Positions 21,689 through 34,732 of a stretch of 64,000 nt of DNA are shown in pieces. The position numbers were made by a program, and so were the translations under genes. The DNA is from Manihot esculenta (lineage: Eukaryota > Streptophyta > Magnoliopsida > Malpighiales > Euphorbiaceae), in NCBI RefSeq assembly GCF_001659605.2, contig NC_035170.2:22211190-22275189 (forward strand), read 5' to 3'. Numbering within the stretch: position 1 is the stretch's first letter; every line of letters begins with the position of its first letter. Under the pieces are notes generated by a model. That model was given only the letters and a program-made list of their open reading frames with translations, had not been told where the DNA came from and ran no database searches.

Positions 21689-22590
21689 GTAGGCCTGTGC
21701 AATCGGTCGGTTCGGTTCCGAATCGAACCGAACCGAAAAAACCAAAAACCGAAGTGTTAAAATTTTAAAAACCGAAAAAACCGATTATGATGATATAACC
21801 GAACCGAACCAAACCGATAAAAATCGGTTCGGTTCGATTCAAACCGAAATCTGCCATAGTTCTTGGTATCTGTGTTGGGGCTGCCATAGTTCTTGTTCTG
21901 CTCCTTATTTCTCTCTGGTTCACTTCTAAACGCAACAAAAATAACAATATTGCCGCACAATCTAAATTCAAGTCATCTATCAATAATCCCACAATCCCCA
22001 GCGTCTCCAAGGAAATCCAGGAGATACGCTTAGACCCTTCGCACCTGGCACCTGTTCCTAAACCGCTTAGCCCGGACCCAGTGCCGGAATCGGAACCAGT
22101 CCTGCTTCTACGGTATGAAGAGGCTACTAGTCCGGTCGGTGAGCGAAACAGAATTCACATTGAGATTGGGAAGGATCACAGAATATTGTATCCGGAGCGT
22201 GCTGGTGGGTCAGGCCACGGAAGCGAAGAGACCTGGTCCGGTGCTCGTTCTGGTGATCAGGCCGGTGCATCTATCGCGGTACCAGAAGTTTCACATTTGG
22301 GACGGGGCCATTGGTACACTCTCAGAGGGGGGAGGCGAACGCCTGGGCCGAAAGGGTTGGGTATCAGAGGGGGAGAGGGAGGGGAGGGCTTGGGGTTGGG
22401 ATTAGCCACGAAATCGGTTATTTCGGTTTGATCGGTTATTTAACACGTTTAAACCGAACCGAACCGAAAATCAAATAATTTTAAATATACTAACCGAACC
22501 AAACCGATCATCCCGATTAACCAAACTGAAAAACCGAAATTAATCGGTTCGGTTCGGTTTTTCGGTTTAAACCGAAATATGCACAGGCCT
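21689..22590. mobile_element. Inverted-repeat element carrying captured gene DNA (Pack-type)
   Basis: 902 bp with ends GTAGGCCTGTGC and GCACAGGCCT, flanked by a perfect 8 bp duplication ACTTTTCC (21681-21688 and 22591-22598). About 160 bp at the left end and 180 bp at the right end consist of CGGTTCGGTT / AACCGAACCG blocks, as in its relatives. The middle is different: GC-richer gene-derived sequence (see 21853-22320). An 8 bp duplication suits hAT-type transposition; relatives show 9-10 bp. Confidence 0.85.
21853..22320 (+). pseudogene. Captured fragment of a receptor-like kinase gene
   Basis: One frame is open for about 155 codons. It holds a transmembrane segment (AAIVLVLLLISLWFTSKRNK), a juxtamembrane linker with IPSVSKEIQEIRLDPSH, and ends PEVSHLGRGHWYTLR. 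This order is that of the At1g01540-type receptor-like kinases, where GHWYTLREL precedes the kinase domain. The kinase domain itself is absent. The absence of stops suggests recent capture from a parent gene elsewhere in the genome. There is a short internal duplication of GCCATAGTTCTTG in the membrane segment. No start codon or promoter is evident. Confidence 0.75.
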
Positions 22591-22598
22591 ACTTTTCC

Positions 22599-24298
22599 CA
22601 TCCTTTTATTGTTTAAACTTTTAAAACCTAAAAATCTCAAATCTTTGCTTGAGAGGAAAAAATAAATAATTAATATAAAAAATTAAAAAAATTAAAACTC
22701 TATGCTATAAAATTCTTAATTTGAATATGTAGTTTTCTTGAGAATTCAATAAAATTATTGAAATGAAATTGGATAAAACTATCAAAATTCAAACTCATAT
22801 GAGAATTTGACTTATATTATATTAAATATTTATACTTAAAATTATATTTATCATATACATTTTAATTAAATCTATATTTTGATAGAAATATTTATTTAAC
22901 AATTATTAAATTTATTATGGTATAAGTCAAATTATTTTACATATATGTAATAAAATTTATTATTTTATCCTTGGATTTGTTTAAACACACGTGTTAGGTG
23001 CTTAATTATTTAACCACAGAGGCCATCTTGAATATGACCCTTCGTGGCTATTCTTTATTTTAAAATCAATCAAGATGGTTCAATAACTATTATTTTATTA
23101 AGAAAAATTTATAATTTAATCATTATTATTAATAATAAATTAATTTCTATATTTTTAAAAATTTATTAAAATAAATTTTTATTTTTTTATGAACGAAATA
23201 ATTTTTTCATGTTAAAAATATAACAAAAAATTATTTTTATTTTTTTTTTATCAACGAAATAATTTTTTCATTTATTTATCTTGTTAAAAATATAATAAAA
23301 AAATTAAATTACCCTCCACCTGCAATTCATTTTCTTCTTCTTCGATTTTTTTTTTATTTTTTTCTTCTTCCTTCTCTTTCTCCTTCTCCTTCTTTGATTC
23401 TTTCTCTTTCTTCTTCAATTTTTCTTTTTTATTTTTTTCTTTCAAGACGAGAAAAAACTATTTTATTGACGAAAAAAATTAATAAAAACGTTTTAATAAA
23501 TCTAAAAAAAGACAAGTAGATTTTAATAGATCTAAAAAAATAAAAAAATAAATTTATAAAAATATAGAAATTAATTTATTAATAATGATAATATTTAAAA
23601 AATAAATAAGAGATTCTATTTGAAGACAAAATTGAGTTTTAAAAATTTTCTCTTTCATGAAAAGAGAATAAAATGACTATTTTTTTGATGGAGATAAAAG
23701 ATAAAAATATTTTAATAAATTTTTGAAAATATAAAAATTAATTTATTATTAATGACAATACTCAAAAACTAAATAGTAAATCTCTTTTATTAATTGTTAC
23801 ACTAATTTTCAATTTAATTGATATTTTTGAGATTATCAACAAGAGAGGGATGAGGATACAACTAAAATTCATCCTAATTTAGAAGTGAATTCTTCCTTTA
23901 TTTCCGCGATTGAAGTATACCTTAGGAAACCCAATTGCCAATTTTATATTTCTAGTGGCATCAAGCAGAGTTAAATTGCTCAAATATCGATTGAGTTTCA
24001 TCTCATTTGAATAAAATACAATTTCAAATTATCATATTTAGCAATTTAATTATATTTTTTATATATATTAATATTAAATGATTTAAAGATTAGTAAAAAT
24101 ATATATATAAAATATTATTTTGAAAATTTTAAAGTAACAGATAATTTAAAACAAAAAATTGTGTCTCGGAAAGGGACGATTGTCGTAGGAAAAAGATAGT
24201 AAAATAAATTTAATCAATTCAAAAAATTTTGAGGCTTCTATAAAATTTAAGGCAATTGGATCCCTAAAAGGCCAAATGGGGAGGAAATGACCCATCCT
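22599..24298. other. AT-rich intergenic DNA with a pyrimidine tract
   Basis: No gene. A CT-rich tract of TTCTTCTTC type spans about 23331-23445. The rest is AT-rich and unstructured. Confidence 0.4.
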
Positions 24299-24758
24299 AG
24301 GGCGAGCAATATTTGATTTAAATCGAAAAAATTAATCGAATCGAATCGATTTAAAATTTTAATTCAGTTTTTCATACATTTCAGTTCGATTCGATTTTTA
24401 ATTTTAGAAATTTTAGTTATTTCGGTTCGATTCGATTTTGATAAAAAAAGATCGAAAAAACTGAACCGAACCGATTAGTGATAATAATATGTTTTTTCAA
24501 TAATATAGAGAAATTAAATCATATTAAGATTAAAATATTTTAATTAAATTTTAAAATATTAAAAATAAAGTGTAAAAAATAAAAAAAAATTATTAAAAAT
24601 TAAAACCGATCAAACCGAATCGAATCGAATCAGACCGGTTCGATTCGGTTTCTGACCAAAATCAGTTCGATTCGATTTTTATAAACACTAAAATTTTGAT
24701 TTTCAATTTATTCAGTTTGATTCAATTTTGAACCAAACCGACCGAATGGTCACCCCAA
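24299..24758. mobile_element. AACCGAACC-rich inverted-repeat element, degenerate copy 3
   Basis: About 460 bp from AGGGCGAGCAATATTTGA to GAATGGTCACCCC. The interior matches copies 1, 4 and 5 in layout (CGGTTCGATT blocks, AT-rich middle). Ends have diverged and no clear target duplication remains. Confidence 0.65.
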
Positions 24759-24824
24759 CCTACCCCACTCTCTTTCTTTTTGAATAATATAAAAAATATA
24801 TGTATCAAAGGCCAAGGGTCAAGT

Positions 24825-24837
<13 letters not shown>

Positions 24838-24868
<31 letters not shown>
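24838..24868 (+). repeat. (AT)n microsatellite
   Basis: About fifteen AT units. Confidence 0.95.
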
Positions 24869-24873
<5 letters not shown>

Positions 24874-25250
24874 GGACAAAATTTTTTAAAAAAAAAAAGA
24901 CTTTTTAAGAAGCTTCACAATTAATAATATATTTGAAAGGATTAATTGAGATATAATTAATAGAAGCAAGCAGCCGACCGCCATTGGCCACATAAAGCGA
25001 TAAAAAATGGCCATCACAAAGGCACCGCAAGACTTGGGGAATCTCCAAGTCAACATGTCGCCATCCATCTTAATCTTATTCAAATTATATATATATATAA
25101 TATTGTAATAAATAATTCAATATTTTTTTTTAATGAAATCGAAATTTAATTCTCGTAAATATTTGTAAAAATATTTTATTTCTTTTAAATAATTTAATAC
25201 AAATAAAATTTAATCGACAAAAAATTCTTAGAAATAAATAAAAATTATAT

Positions 25251-25572
25251 AAAATGCAAGTCAATTGCTTTAGTCTTTTATATGCAAATTTATAAAGTTG
25301 GTATGGAATCGGATGCAGGCATAGCCTCCCCCAGTACAACCTCATCTTGCCATTTGCTCGTTTTAACGTGTTAAATTCTAAAAACTCGTTTATTTATAAA
25401 TTTACAAGTTAATTATATATATATATATATATTTAATTAAAATTATTTGATTTAAAATTTGTTAATTTTAAATTAAAATACAAAAGTTATAAAACGCAAG
25501 TCAATTGCTTTAGCTTTTTATATGCGATTCATAATGTCAGAATGGAGGCGTAGCCTCCCCTAGAAAACCTCA
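25251..25572 (+). repeat. Two imperfect copies of a 90 bp unit, 240 bp apart
   Basis: 25251-25345 and 25491-25572 share GCAAGTCAATTGCTTTAG, then TTTTATATGC, then CATAGCCTCCCC / CGTAGCCTCCCC and AACCTCAT. The spacer is AT-rich. It is a local segment duplication of unknown origin. Confidence 0.75.
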
Positions 25573-26187
25573 TTTTCTCCTCCATCAACTCCCTCACGCA
25601 AGCATCACCATCCCTCCTTGCTAGAGCTGAAAATTGACTTGTTTAATTCAATTTAATATATAATAAAATAAAAACTAACTAAACCAAACTAAAATACATC
25701 AAATTAAGAAAAAAATCAAAACAAATGAAATTAAATTATATAAAAAAATATATTCAACAACTAAATCAAATCAAATCAAATCAAATCAAATCATTTTAAT
25801 TCAATTTAATTCCATTTAAACTTCAATCTTAACAGTAATTTGAAAAATAATAGAAATAATTAATTTTTAAAACAAACTATTCAATTCACCTCAACCGGAT
25901 TCTCTTAGAATTCTCTTAGAAAATTCAATTAAGCCTCCAGATGGAAAATAATTTATATTTGAAATATGAACAATATTTTTTTGAAATATACTGATAATGA
26001 ATAACCACTTGCCTGCAGAGTTCGACCACCCAACTACAAATCAGAGTAAACTCTAACTCAGAAAGTTCCATTGCATACCGGACTAATACTTAAACAATAG
26101 TCCGGTACACACCCGCAGTATAAGTCCATCCCTAAAAATCGAACCTGATCGCTCGGCACTCGGCACAAGTGTTTTTATCGTTGCAAT
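25573..26187. other. Intergenic DNA
   Basis: Low-complexity TCAAA runs at 25766-25792. A stretch near 26010-26180 has a more balanced base composition, with no identifiable gene. Confidence 0.35.
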
Positions 26188-26660
26188 TAGGGGTGAGCAT
26201 TCGATCAGTTCGGTTTAAAATCGAACCGAACCGAATAAACCGAAAACTGAAATTTGAGTATTTATAAAAATCGAAACGAATCAATTTTAGTCAAAAATCG
26301 AATCAAATCGAACCGATCTGATTCAGTTCGATTCAGTTCGGTTTGATCGGTTTCGATTTTTAATAAAAATTTTTATTTTACACTTTATTTTTAATATTTT
26401 AAAATTTAATTAAAATATTTTAATTTTAATATAATTTAATTTCTCTATATTATTAAAAATAACATTATTATCACTATTCGGTTCGATTCGATTTTTTTAA
26501 TTTTTTTTGATCAAAACCGAACCAAACCGAAATAACTAAAATTTTTAAAATTAAAAACCGAATCAAATCGAACCGAATTGAATAAAAAACCGAACTAAAT
26601 TTTAAAATTAATTCAGTTCGATTGATTTTTTCAATTTGAACTGAATACTGCTCAACCCTA
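26188..26660. mobile_element. AACCGAACC-rich inverted-repeat element, copy 4
   Basis: 473 bp, TAGGGGTGAGCATTCGATC to GAATACTGCTCAACCCTA. The flanks GTTGCAAT and CTTGCAAC share the inner six bases, suggesting an old target duplication. It is closely related to copies at 9054 and 42083. Confidence 0.8.
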
Positions 26661-28308
26661 CTTGCAACACAGCATGCAAAATATTTTCAAGGAAACAACA
26701 ACTAAATCAAAAATTTCAAAATAAATCAATTTGGTTGAAATTTTTGTTTAAAAAAAAAAAAAAACTAAATTCTACTCACCATTAATTCCTGCAGACATCA
26801 TGGTAGAGAGTGCATAAACTACATAGTAAAGTCAAAAATCATATTCAAGCATGGCACCTAAAATAAAATTATTAGTGACATCATACAAGTATGCCATGTC
26901 ATTATTTGCAAAAGAAAAGAAAAGAAAAGAAAATAACAAACAAAAATCACCCTGAAACTAAACCATAATTTATCAAGTAAAACAAGATCGACCCAAAAAA
27001 AAAATGTCATACATCAGAAATTTGCAGTTTGAAAATCATGCACATTCCTTTTGTTAATTTCGCAAAAATTTAATTTAATTGATTTATTTTTTAAAAATTT
27101 GAAATGAAAAAATTCAATTCTTTTCTGCTTAAAAATTATTTATTTCAAAAGAAATTGAAATATTGTACGATTTTACAAGAATTCATTTGAATTCCTTGTT
27201 TACAAAATAAATCATTCCAAATGAAGAGATTATGAACAGTACAGTTTCTAAACAAGGGGAACTCCATCATTGCCAACATCAAGACGAAACCAAAAAAAAA
27301 AAAAAAAAAAAAAACTGCATGTCATATTATAAGAAGGTGTTTGAAGTACAATGAACACACTAGTCAATGTGAAAATTACTTGGTTTTACTGAAGAGTTGC
27401 ATAAAATTATCAGATTGGAAATGCTGATGCAGTTTAATATTACAGCAGAAATGGGAAATTCAAATGAGCTCAGACCTGAAAGTTTTGAACAGCATCAATG
27501 TTTGGTGTAGTCATAGTTATCATAGTTGAACAAAATTCATCTTAATTTCCAAAAATAAAAAAAGAAATTGATGTTTTAGTTTGACATTTCTTTGCAAATT
27601 TGCCATAATATCCATATTTCTTGCCTGAGCAAGTCACTGAAATTTTAAAATAGTTCTGTCAAAAGTGGACCTTTCACCTTTGAATGGTCTCATTTCCAAG
27701 ATTGAGAAAACTTCCTCTTTCCAAGTTTTAGTTTGACACAAACTTCATGTTAAATTTAGAGAGAACAATGAGAATATAGACTTATATAAATGATCGAGTT
27801 GCTTTGCGTATCAAAATGTTCGCAATCCAATCATTTATATTCACCGTTTCATCTTCATTTATTTCCAACGTGGGATTTTCATTCGCAACACTTCGAAGAT
27901 ACGATTATCTGAGTACTTAATAGTGCAAACTAAAAAGCAGGCAGCAAAGTTGTTCATCACAAATGAAATGCAAATTTTATGCTGCAACTAAAAGAACTAA
28001 ACATTTAGACAGTAAAAACAAAAATACCAGAATTTTGTCCTTAAGACCTATTTTTTATTTCTATCAATGAATAAATCTAGCTGTTTTTTCCTTTGAAAAA
28101 TAGGACCGAGAACAAAAGATAAGTTTGAAATTTTGTAATTCATTTCTTTATCTGTGTTTCTTGCGCAGCATAATTTGTTGTGTCCGTACTCGTAACCCTA
28201 AACTAAAGCAAGCATCTCCTAGTTCTTATAAGCCATTTCCTCGAATTATATCTGAATCTGACAGATAATGGGAGAAGTGTGAGATACAAAATTTGAAACA
28301 AGTCTTAC
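26661..28308. other. AT-rich DNA downstream of the RsmE-like remnant
   Basis: No further coding exon could be assigned here, although the last exon of the RsmE-like gene might lie in it. A21 run at 27292-27312. Confidence 0.35.
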
Positions 28309-31300
28309 CTGTAAATGTATGTAGGTCAGACAATTGCTGAGGATCAGACCATAACATCGGAGTTGCCAAAAGTGCCATTGTTGCCGTTTCAATATGCAGA
28401 CGAAGTGGTCCAATACCAACAGCTGTAGCACCTGCTTCCATCGTCATATAAATCTTTCTCTCTGTGAGGTCTGAAGCACTGTTACACCATAATTTACTTT
28501 ATTTCCAACATTATCCCTTCGTTTGGCATGAATGATTTTGCAAGAAAAGAATTAAAACGAATTCTTGCAAAATCATTCATGATTTCATCCCCATGTATAA
28601 TGAAAATTTTTCAAGTTAAAAAATTTTGATTTCTTTTATTTCAAACAAGAATTTTGCAAGAAAAGAATTCAATTGAATTAAATTCTTACAAAATTCTTGA
28701 TTCCGAACGGAGGGTATATAGATTGACAGGAAATGTAAGCTAGAATTGTAATGTATTAGACACGATATACAAGTTAAAAGTCAAGAAAATCAGAATGTTG
28801 ATATATGTGAGCAGTGGTATCCATATAGAACCAAGTAAACACAAACATAAATATAAAACCTCAAATCTCTAACCTTGGACAAACTACCAATTTAGGAGAA
28901 GAATAGTAAATGTTGATTCATCTACTATTATGCCAACAATAGGATCCCAAGAGGAAAAGGTGACCTCGGGACTCGTAATAGACAATAATTTGCATGTACA
29001 AAAAAGCCATCAATGAGAATATATGCTAGACCGTCTACGTGTTTATTTAGGACCATAATCCTAAATAATATGTACAAGAAGAAATCCAAATATCAAACAT
29101 AAGCCTTCTATACTGAGAATAGTGCATTCGAATGGTATATCCAATAATGTCCAAGAAAAGGGGGAAAAAACCAAAACCAAAGATCCCATTCTAGTAAATA
29201 ATTAAGTACTAAATGGGCAAGAATCATGTCCCAAAACTGGTCCTTGCTGCCCCAAATCTATATTAGAAGACTAAAAACTATACTTTTAATTACACGGATA
29301 ATTATAGTTTACAACACCAATTAGACGAGGTTTTCCTTCCTAATTCCTAATTAATCCTTCTAAAGTAAACTATATCCTCCTATTTGGAATTAAGAAAGTT
29401 GCAAGAATTTAATTTAATTGATTTATTTTTTTAGTTCTCATGTTTAGAATGAAAGAAAGAATTTAATTCTTCTTAACTTACAAAAAAAAAAACTTTATTG
29501 GAAAAAAAAAAAAAGAAAATCATGCATGATCATGGGAGAATTTAGATGAATTCTTTCTTGCGAATAATTTATTCCATATAAGGGGTACGAGAAACAATTT
29601 CAAATTCAGTAATATCAATAGTATGCAATAAAGAAGACCCACCATTCTTAAACACACTGTTTCGGAAGTAAAGTGAGGGAGGAAAGAAAGTTGAGCAGGA
29701 AAGTAAGAGGAAATTTACTTCACTTATTTTCACGACTCTTATTTGGATGGAAGGAAAATAAAAGCAAGGATTCCTCCATTTCTTTCTCACCACTTGTTTT
29801 CCATTTCTCTTTGGAAAGATTAAAACAATGTGGATCCAAAGAAAAAAAGAATCTGTTTATTTTCTTTCATTAGACATTTCCTCTCTTTCCAAACATACGA
29901 CTGCCACTTTCCTCTCATATTTTGCCCCACCTTTTTGCTTTCCTCTTTACTTTTCATGTTCTCAAAAAGAGAGTACGAGTACGACAAATCTTAAATACCA
30001 AGACTGACTCAATGGAGAATGGCCTAAAAAATAAAATGATGACATTTAACACTAGTTACACATATTTTATGTTAACAAATCATTCAAAATGAGAAAAGAA
30101 CAGAAGCCGAAATGCAAAAAAAGAAAATTGCAAGAATAGGCACTAACATAGGGTTCATGCTAACCTCCTTCCTGTCCCACTATTATCCGTCCGCGTGATT
30201 CTTTCCTTGATGAGGCCAATACACTAACAAGAGGAGCAGCTTCGGCTGCTGCCAGAAAAGATAGCTTTCAATAAGCAAGCTATGTAACAAGAAACATGGA
30301 TTTTTTTCTTCAACAATTAAACATTGTTTTGCACATTCATGGGAAGAGTACATATTGTAGCATTTAATGATGTCTATATTACATGGTTAAGAGTTAAGAC
30401 TGATATGACATCAGCCTGGAGATCAGCTGGCCAGAGACGGACCCAACCAACCAGAAAAAATCCAGCCTTGGGCAATATATTTTCACTCGAGGCCTTGAGC
30501 CAAGCCTAGCCCAGCCTTTCCTGTGCAGATATGCGCTTGACTTTGATTGTTAACTTACTCTTGTGATTGTTTCCCTTGATTTTCTAGGTGAAAAATGCTT
30601 TCATTTTGCATAATAGTACCATATGAAAGAATAAAGAAGTTAATCTGTACTTATCTTGTTAATTTCTAGAATATTTGTTGCACAATCACTTCTAGATCCT
30701 TTACTTTGCCATGGCCTAAAAATATCTAAACGCTAATTATGGATCGCATTCCTTATACATCTGCACTTTCCAAGATAAAAGCTCAATGATTAATTAGCTT
30801 TACTTATGTTTATGGAATTTATCTAACTCAGATCTTTGTAAATCCTACTGTCATTAAGATTTATAAAGATTATTTAAACAACCCAGTGCATATTTAGTTC
30901 TTAGAGTTGATTATTGTTCAAAACTGTAGTAATTTAGCTTATGTGAGGTCCTCTTTTTCTTCCTCTTTCTTTGTCTCTAGCTATTGCTAAAGCCCTAAGC
31001 TACTATTTGCCACACAGTGCACAGAAAACAATGCAGAGCCAAAACTTATTCCTACTTAAACTTCTAGCCATTGATACGCTACCAAAACTCTAGAACCCTT
31101 AATGCTTATTCAGAAATTTCCCTGTGTTAGGTACCCATTGAATGCTTAAAAACCCTGGATTCTCCTGCTGCCCAAAGTTCCTAGAACAGAGCCAGTTATT
31201 CCAGCCAGAAATGACAGATCTTTTGCCCTCAAACATCAATGAGATAAGCCCCTCCAGGATGACTACCTTTCCGTGAATTACAAGCCCTTAAATCTCTAAT

Positions 31301-34300
31301 TTAACACACCATAAAGCTAGTAAGATAGGCCGGATCAAACCTTTCCTAATTCAACTAATATGGAGCCATTGACCTAGTACACAGATATGCATGAAATAAA
31401 TGGTAAAAAAGAAAAGACAAAGCTTAATGAACAGTTTCAAATTAGTGAGCCACAAATGAACTGATCTGCATTAAGTACTAAAAACTTTAAAAGGACAACA
31501 TTAAACTGTGCACAGAGAGTTCACTATTTTTCTTTTATATGTTGTTTAGTTGCTGCTAGAATGACATGCTGCAACCTGTCTACTCAGTTTTCTGAGAAGC
31601 CCCCAAACCTGGGAAAGGATAAATGGTAGCTTAGCAATTACGAAGAAAGAGGGATAAAATGATTTAACTTTAAACCATAAAATTTTCTCGTATGATGTTA
31701 GACATACAGTGCATTTATGAACAAGCCAGTGAGCTTGACCACCGCTTAGAGTACCTAAAGAGGAAAACAATTGATCAATTTATGAGACACACATGCTTGA
31801 AAGAATCTAACGACTTAAATGAAACAAAGTTTACTAAAGCTCACCAAATGCTGCAAATACATGCCACTTTGCAGCATCAGGAAGAACTAACTTTGGATCT
31901 TCTACTGCCGGAAAATAAAATGAAGTACGGCCAATTCTCTGAATGCACCCTTCTAGCAGACCTCCTTTCCCATTGAAGAGCTCTGCCCTTGCATTTCATT
32001 GATTGGAAAATTATAAACATTTTGACTAAAAGCATGCTTGATCTCTTTCTACATGATATTGTATGTAATTTCCAAATTCTAAAACCTTGGAGAAACAATA
32101 TCCCTATTATATTTACATGAATTTCAATTTCCAATCCATAAAAACGAAAATTTGAACTTAAGTTTCAAACCACTAAATAATATCATTTGCCAGACTAATA
32201 TTAGTTCTTCACATTATGTTTTAATAAAGTAGCACATTAAACTTGTATTCCAACATTAAAGCTATTTAAAGAAAATCTAATTATAAAGACAAAATATTTA
32301 GGCTTGAGGTGCCATGCCAATGTGCCATATGAACTTCCAAACCAACAATGCAACTATGTCAGTGCATACATTAACAAAATTAAAAAGAAGACGAGAAAGA
32401 AGGAGAAAAAAGAAAAAGCAAAAACAATAAGGATTACTTGAGCATTTGAACAGCCACCATCCAACCATCCCTAACACAAATATCAAAGCTTTAGAAATAT
32501 CGGTAGCAGCATGGTCAGAGAATTATCACCATGAGCAAAAAACACCCAGATAAACTAATCTCTTTTAAAATGATGAATTTTGTAGAGAAGGAAGAAAATT
32601 CAAATTTTCCCCATTGAAAGCACAATAGAACTTGATAAAACAATCAGAGCACTGAATTAAAAGAGAATGTCTAAATGAATGACCACACCAATGAATTATT
32701 GGATATAAGCAACAGGAAAACTACATTCTTTTATTACATCGAAAAAATAATAGCACACGCACCTCTCATGAAGTCACCCATACAAGGAAGCCAGACAAGG
32801 TCACAGATACAACAAATGTGCTCTTTATTAACTCCATGCACGCACGATTGTGTGCGTGTCAGAGAGAGAGAGAGTTGAAATGACTTTTTCTTTCCTTGCA
32901 TCAAGGAAAAAAAAGGCACCCATGTTATTCATTAAGACACTCCCAGGATAAAGCCAATAATGTCATAAAGCCAATAATGTCATAGATACAACAAATCTGA
33001 TCTGATTGCCTATACCTATATGCATGTGCGTGTTCAAGATAACACTCAAAAGAAATAATGATTAAGATACCTACTATTCATGCTCAACCTTAAAACTTTA
33101 GTCATATGCCAGAACTGATCATCTTGTACACAGACAACACCACCATGCATAGTTATGGAAAACAATGCCATACACATCAAGGTTTGTTATGTTATACTCT
33201 CTGACCCAGTGTTGCTGAAATATCAAACACAACTAGCTATCAAATATGAATAAGCTTAAGTGTTTAAACTTTAAATTGACAATACATTTGATCTTCTATG
33301 ACAAGTGAAAAAAATAACCAATGGTACATAGAGAACTGTGGCCATCAAAAAGTAGTACAACCAAAAAGACTGGAATTTTGTAGACTGAATATGCTATGTG
33401 CCTATGTTGGATTATTTAACTTGAACCAGCATGAAAATTTTACTTAAATTAAACAAAAACTTGGCATACCTAATTTATCTAACCAAAGTTTTCCCTTTCA
33501 CTGAACTATTTGATTTTATCATTGATTAGCCGCAGAAGAGTAAAGCATATCCAGTAAATCCATGTTATATAGAGTTTATCAAGCAAAGCTTCCATTTCTT
33601 AATAGTGAATATGGCAGCACATCCATCCGACACCATTCCACTCTGCCAGTGGCCTTTTCATTGATTCCATCATTGATACTCATATTAACATCATGTACTT
33701 GATTCATGTGGCTTCTAATATGCAGAAAACAATTTGATTTCCTAGTTATGGATTTAAACGGACAATCATTCATTGGAACACAGTTTGATGCAATAACCAA
33801 AGTTCAGAATCGATCTAAAACTCATTTTTCAGATAATTAAATTTTGATTAGCTAGACCTTTGAATAATTCCCAAGAGAACAGTGATTCTCAACTCCTTAA
33901 GACAATGAAACCCCATAATCACCTAATAAAATAAAAGAAGATAGCAAAACAGTTCATACATTTGAGTACTCAAAATTGCACCAAATGCTTAAAGGCCAAA
34001 GACATATATCAGAAACAAGAAATCCACTAAAAAATCACATTAACTAGAATCAAAGTTTAGTTTAATCTAAATAATCAATTCCCAATTCAACATATAGCAG
34101 GAAACCCAAAATAAAAATGAAGTTTGCATTGAGAGAAAAGAGAGTACTTTGGAAGAAGGAAGAACATCGGAGAAAGAAGCGAAGGAGGCTGCCACGGGAT
34201 TGATTCGAGTAATCAGATAAACAAGAGAATGCACGGAGGCGTGAAGGTTTAAGCCATTGACGAGTCAAGAACTCAGCAAAACGAATTTGTATTGGTAATA

Positions 34301-34316
34301 GGAGATGCCTTTGCAT
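28309..34316 (-). pseudogene. RsmE-type 16S rRNA (uracil-1498-N3) methyltransferase, decayed
   Basis: Seven exon remnants in order: 34316-34148 (organelle-presequence-like, MQRHLLLPIQIRF), 33144-33071 (QFWHMTKVLRLS), 31987-31845 (ELFNGKGGLLEGCIQ, KWHVFAAFG), 31754-31708 (TLSGGQAHWLVHKCT), 31608-31541 (VDRLQHVILAATKQ), about 30262-30165 (PLVSVLASSRKE, RIIVGQEG), and 28470-28309 (LTERKIYMTMEAGATAVGIG, then RLHIETATMALLAT). The last two form the SAM-binding SPOUT knot of RsmE. Breaks: exon 1 shifts frame near 34175; the base pair before exon 2 is AT, not AG; exon 5 has lost about 50 nt and has an in-frame TGA (31586-31584). Intact plant homologues are nuclear genes thought to act on organellar rRNA. 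It lies 400 bp downstream of the THYN1-like gene, same strand. Confidence 0.8.
28514..28714. mobile_element. Fold-back MITE in the last intron of the RsmE-like remnant
   Basis: About 200 bp with ends CCCTTCGTTTGG and CCGAACGGAGGG. It contains a perfect hairpin with 19 bp arms (ATGAATGATTTTGCAAGAA) near 28529-28581, and repeats of TTTTGCAAGAAAAGAATT. Non-coding. Confidence 0.6.
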
Positions 34317-34732
34317 TTCCCAAAAACCAACCCACAAAAGTTACCTCTCGTCACGTCTTCTGTGTCTACCCAGAGACAGCTCCCTCCTTCACTGTTTGTT
34401 TTGAGGTTTAAAGGTTCTCTTTTGTGTGTTTGCGTTAACACGACACGTCGTGTAAGCGAGTTAAGTGTTGTGCATAGAAGGGCTCTCTTTCTTAGCAAAT
34501 GCACTAGTTTTGGGACCCTGATAATCCACTGATGTAATAAAAACATAAACAATTAGCCAACGAAAATGAAATTCATAGACTTCATTTCATATATTTTTTC
34601 ATACAGACAAAAAAACAAACACATAATATTTGCAAGTTTGCACCATCTGATCCCTCCCACATTCACTAGCTAATGCTATTACACTACAAGGGATCCATAC
34701 ATTACATTAAAAAACCCAAAATCCACTAGAAT

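Noticed and set aside
22449..22640. Minus-strand frames rich in FGSVRF and NRTEP
   Set aside because: They are translations of the CGGTTCGGTT element arms; the same frames appear at 21757 and 42357.
32298..32490. A hydrophobic minus-strand reading that first looked like a membrane-spanning exon joined to 31987
   Set aside because: The frame needs a non-canonical acceptor, and RsmE homology explains 31987-31845 with a different upstream exon (33144-33071).
33579..33800. A 73-codon minus-strand frame between RsmE exons
   Set aside because: No splice sites fit and no RsmE similarity; it lies in the first intron of the remnant.
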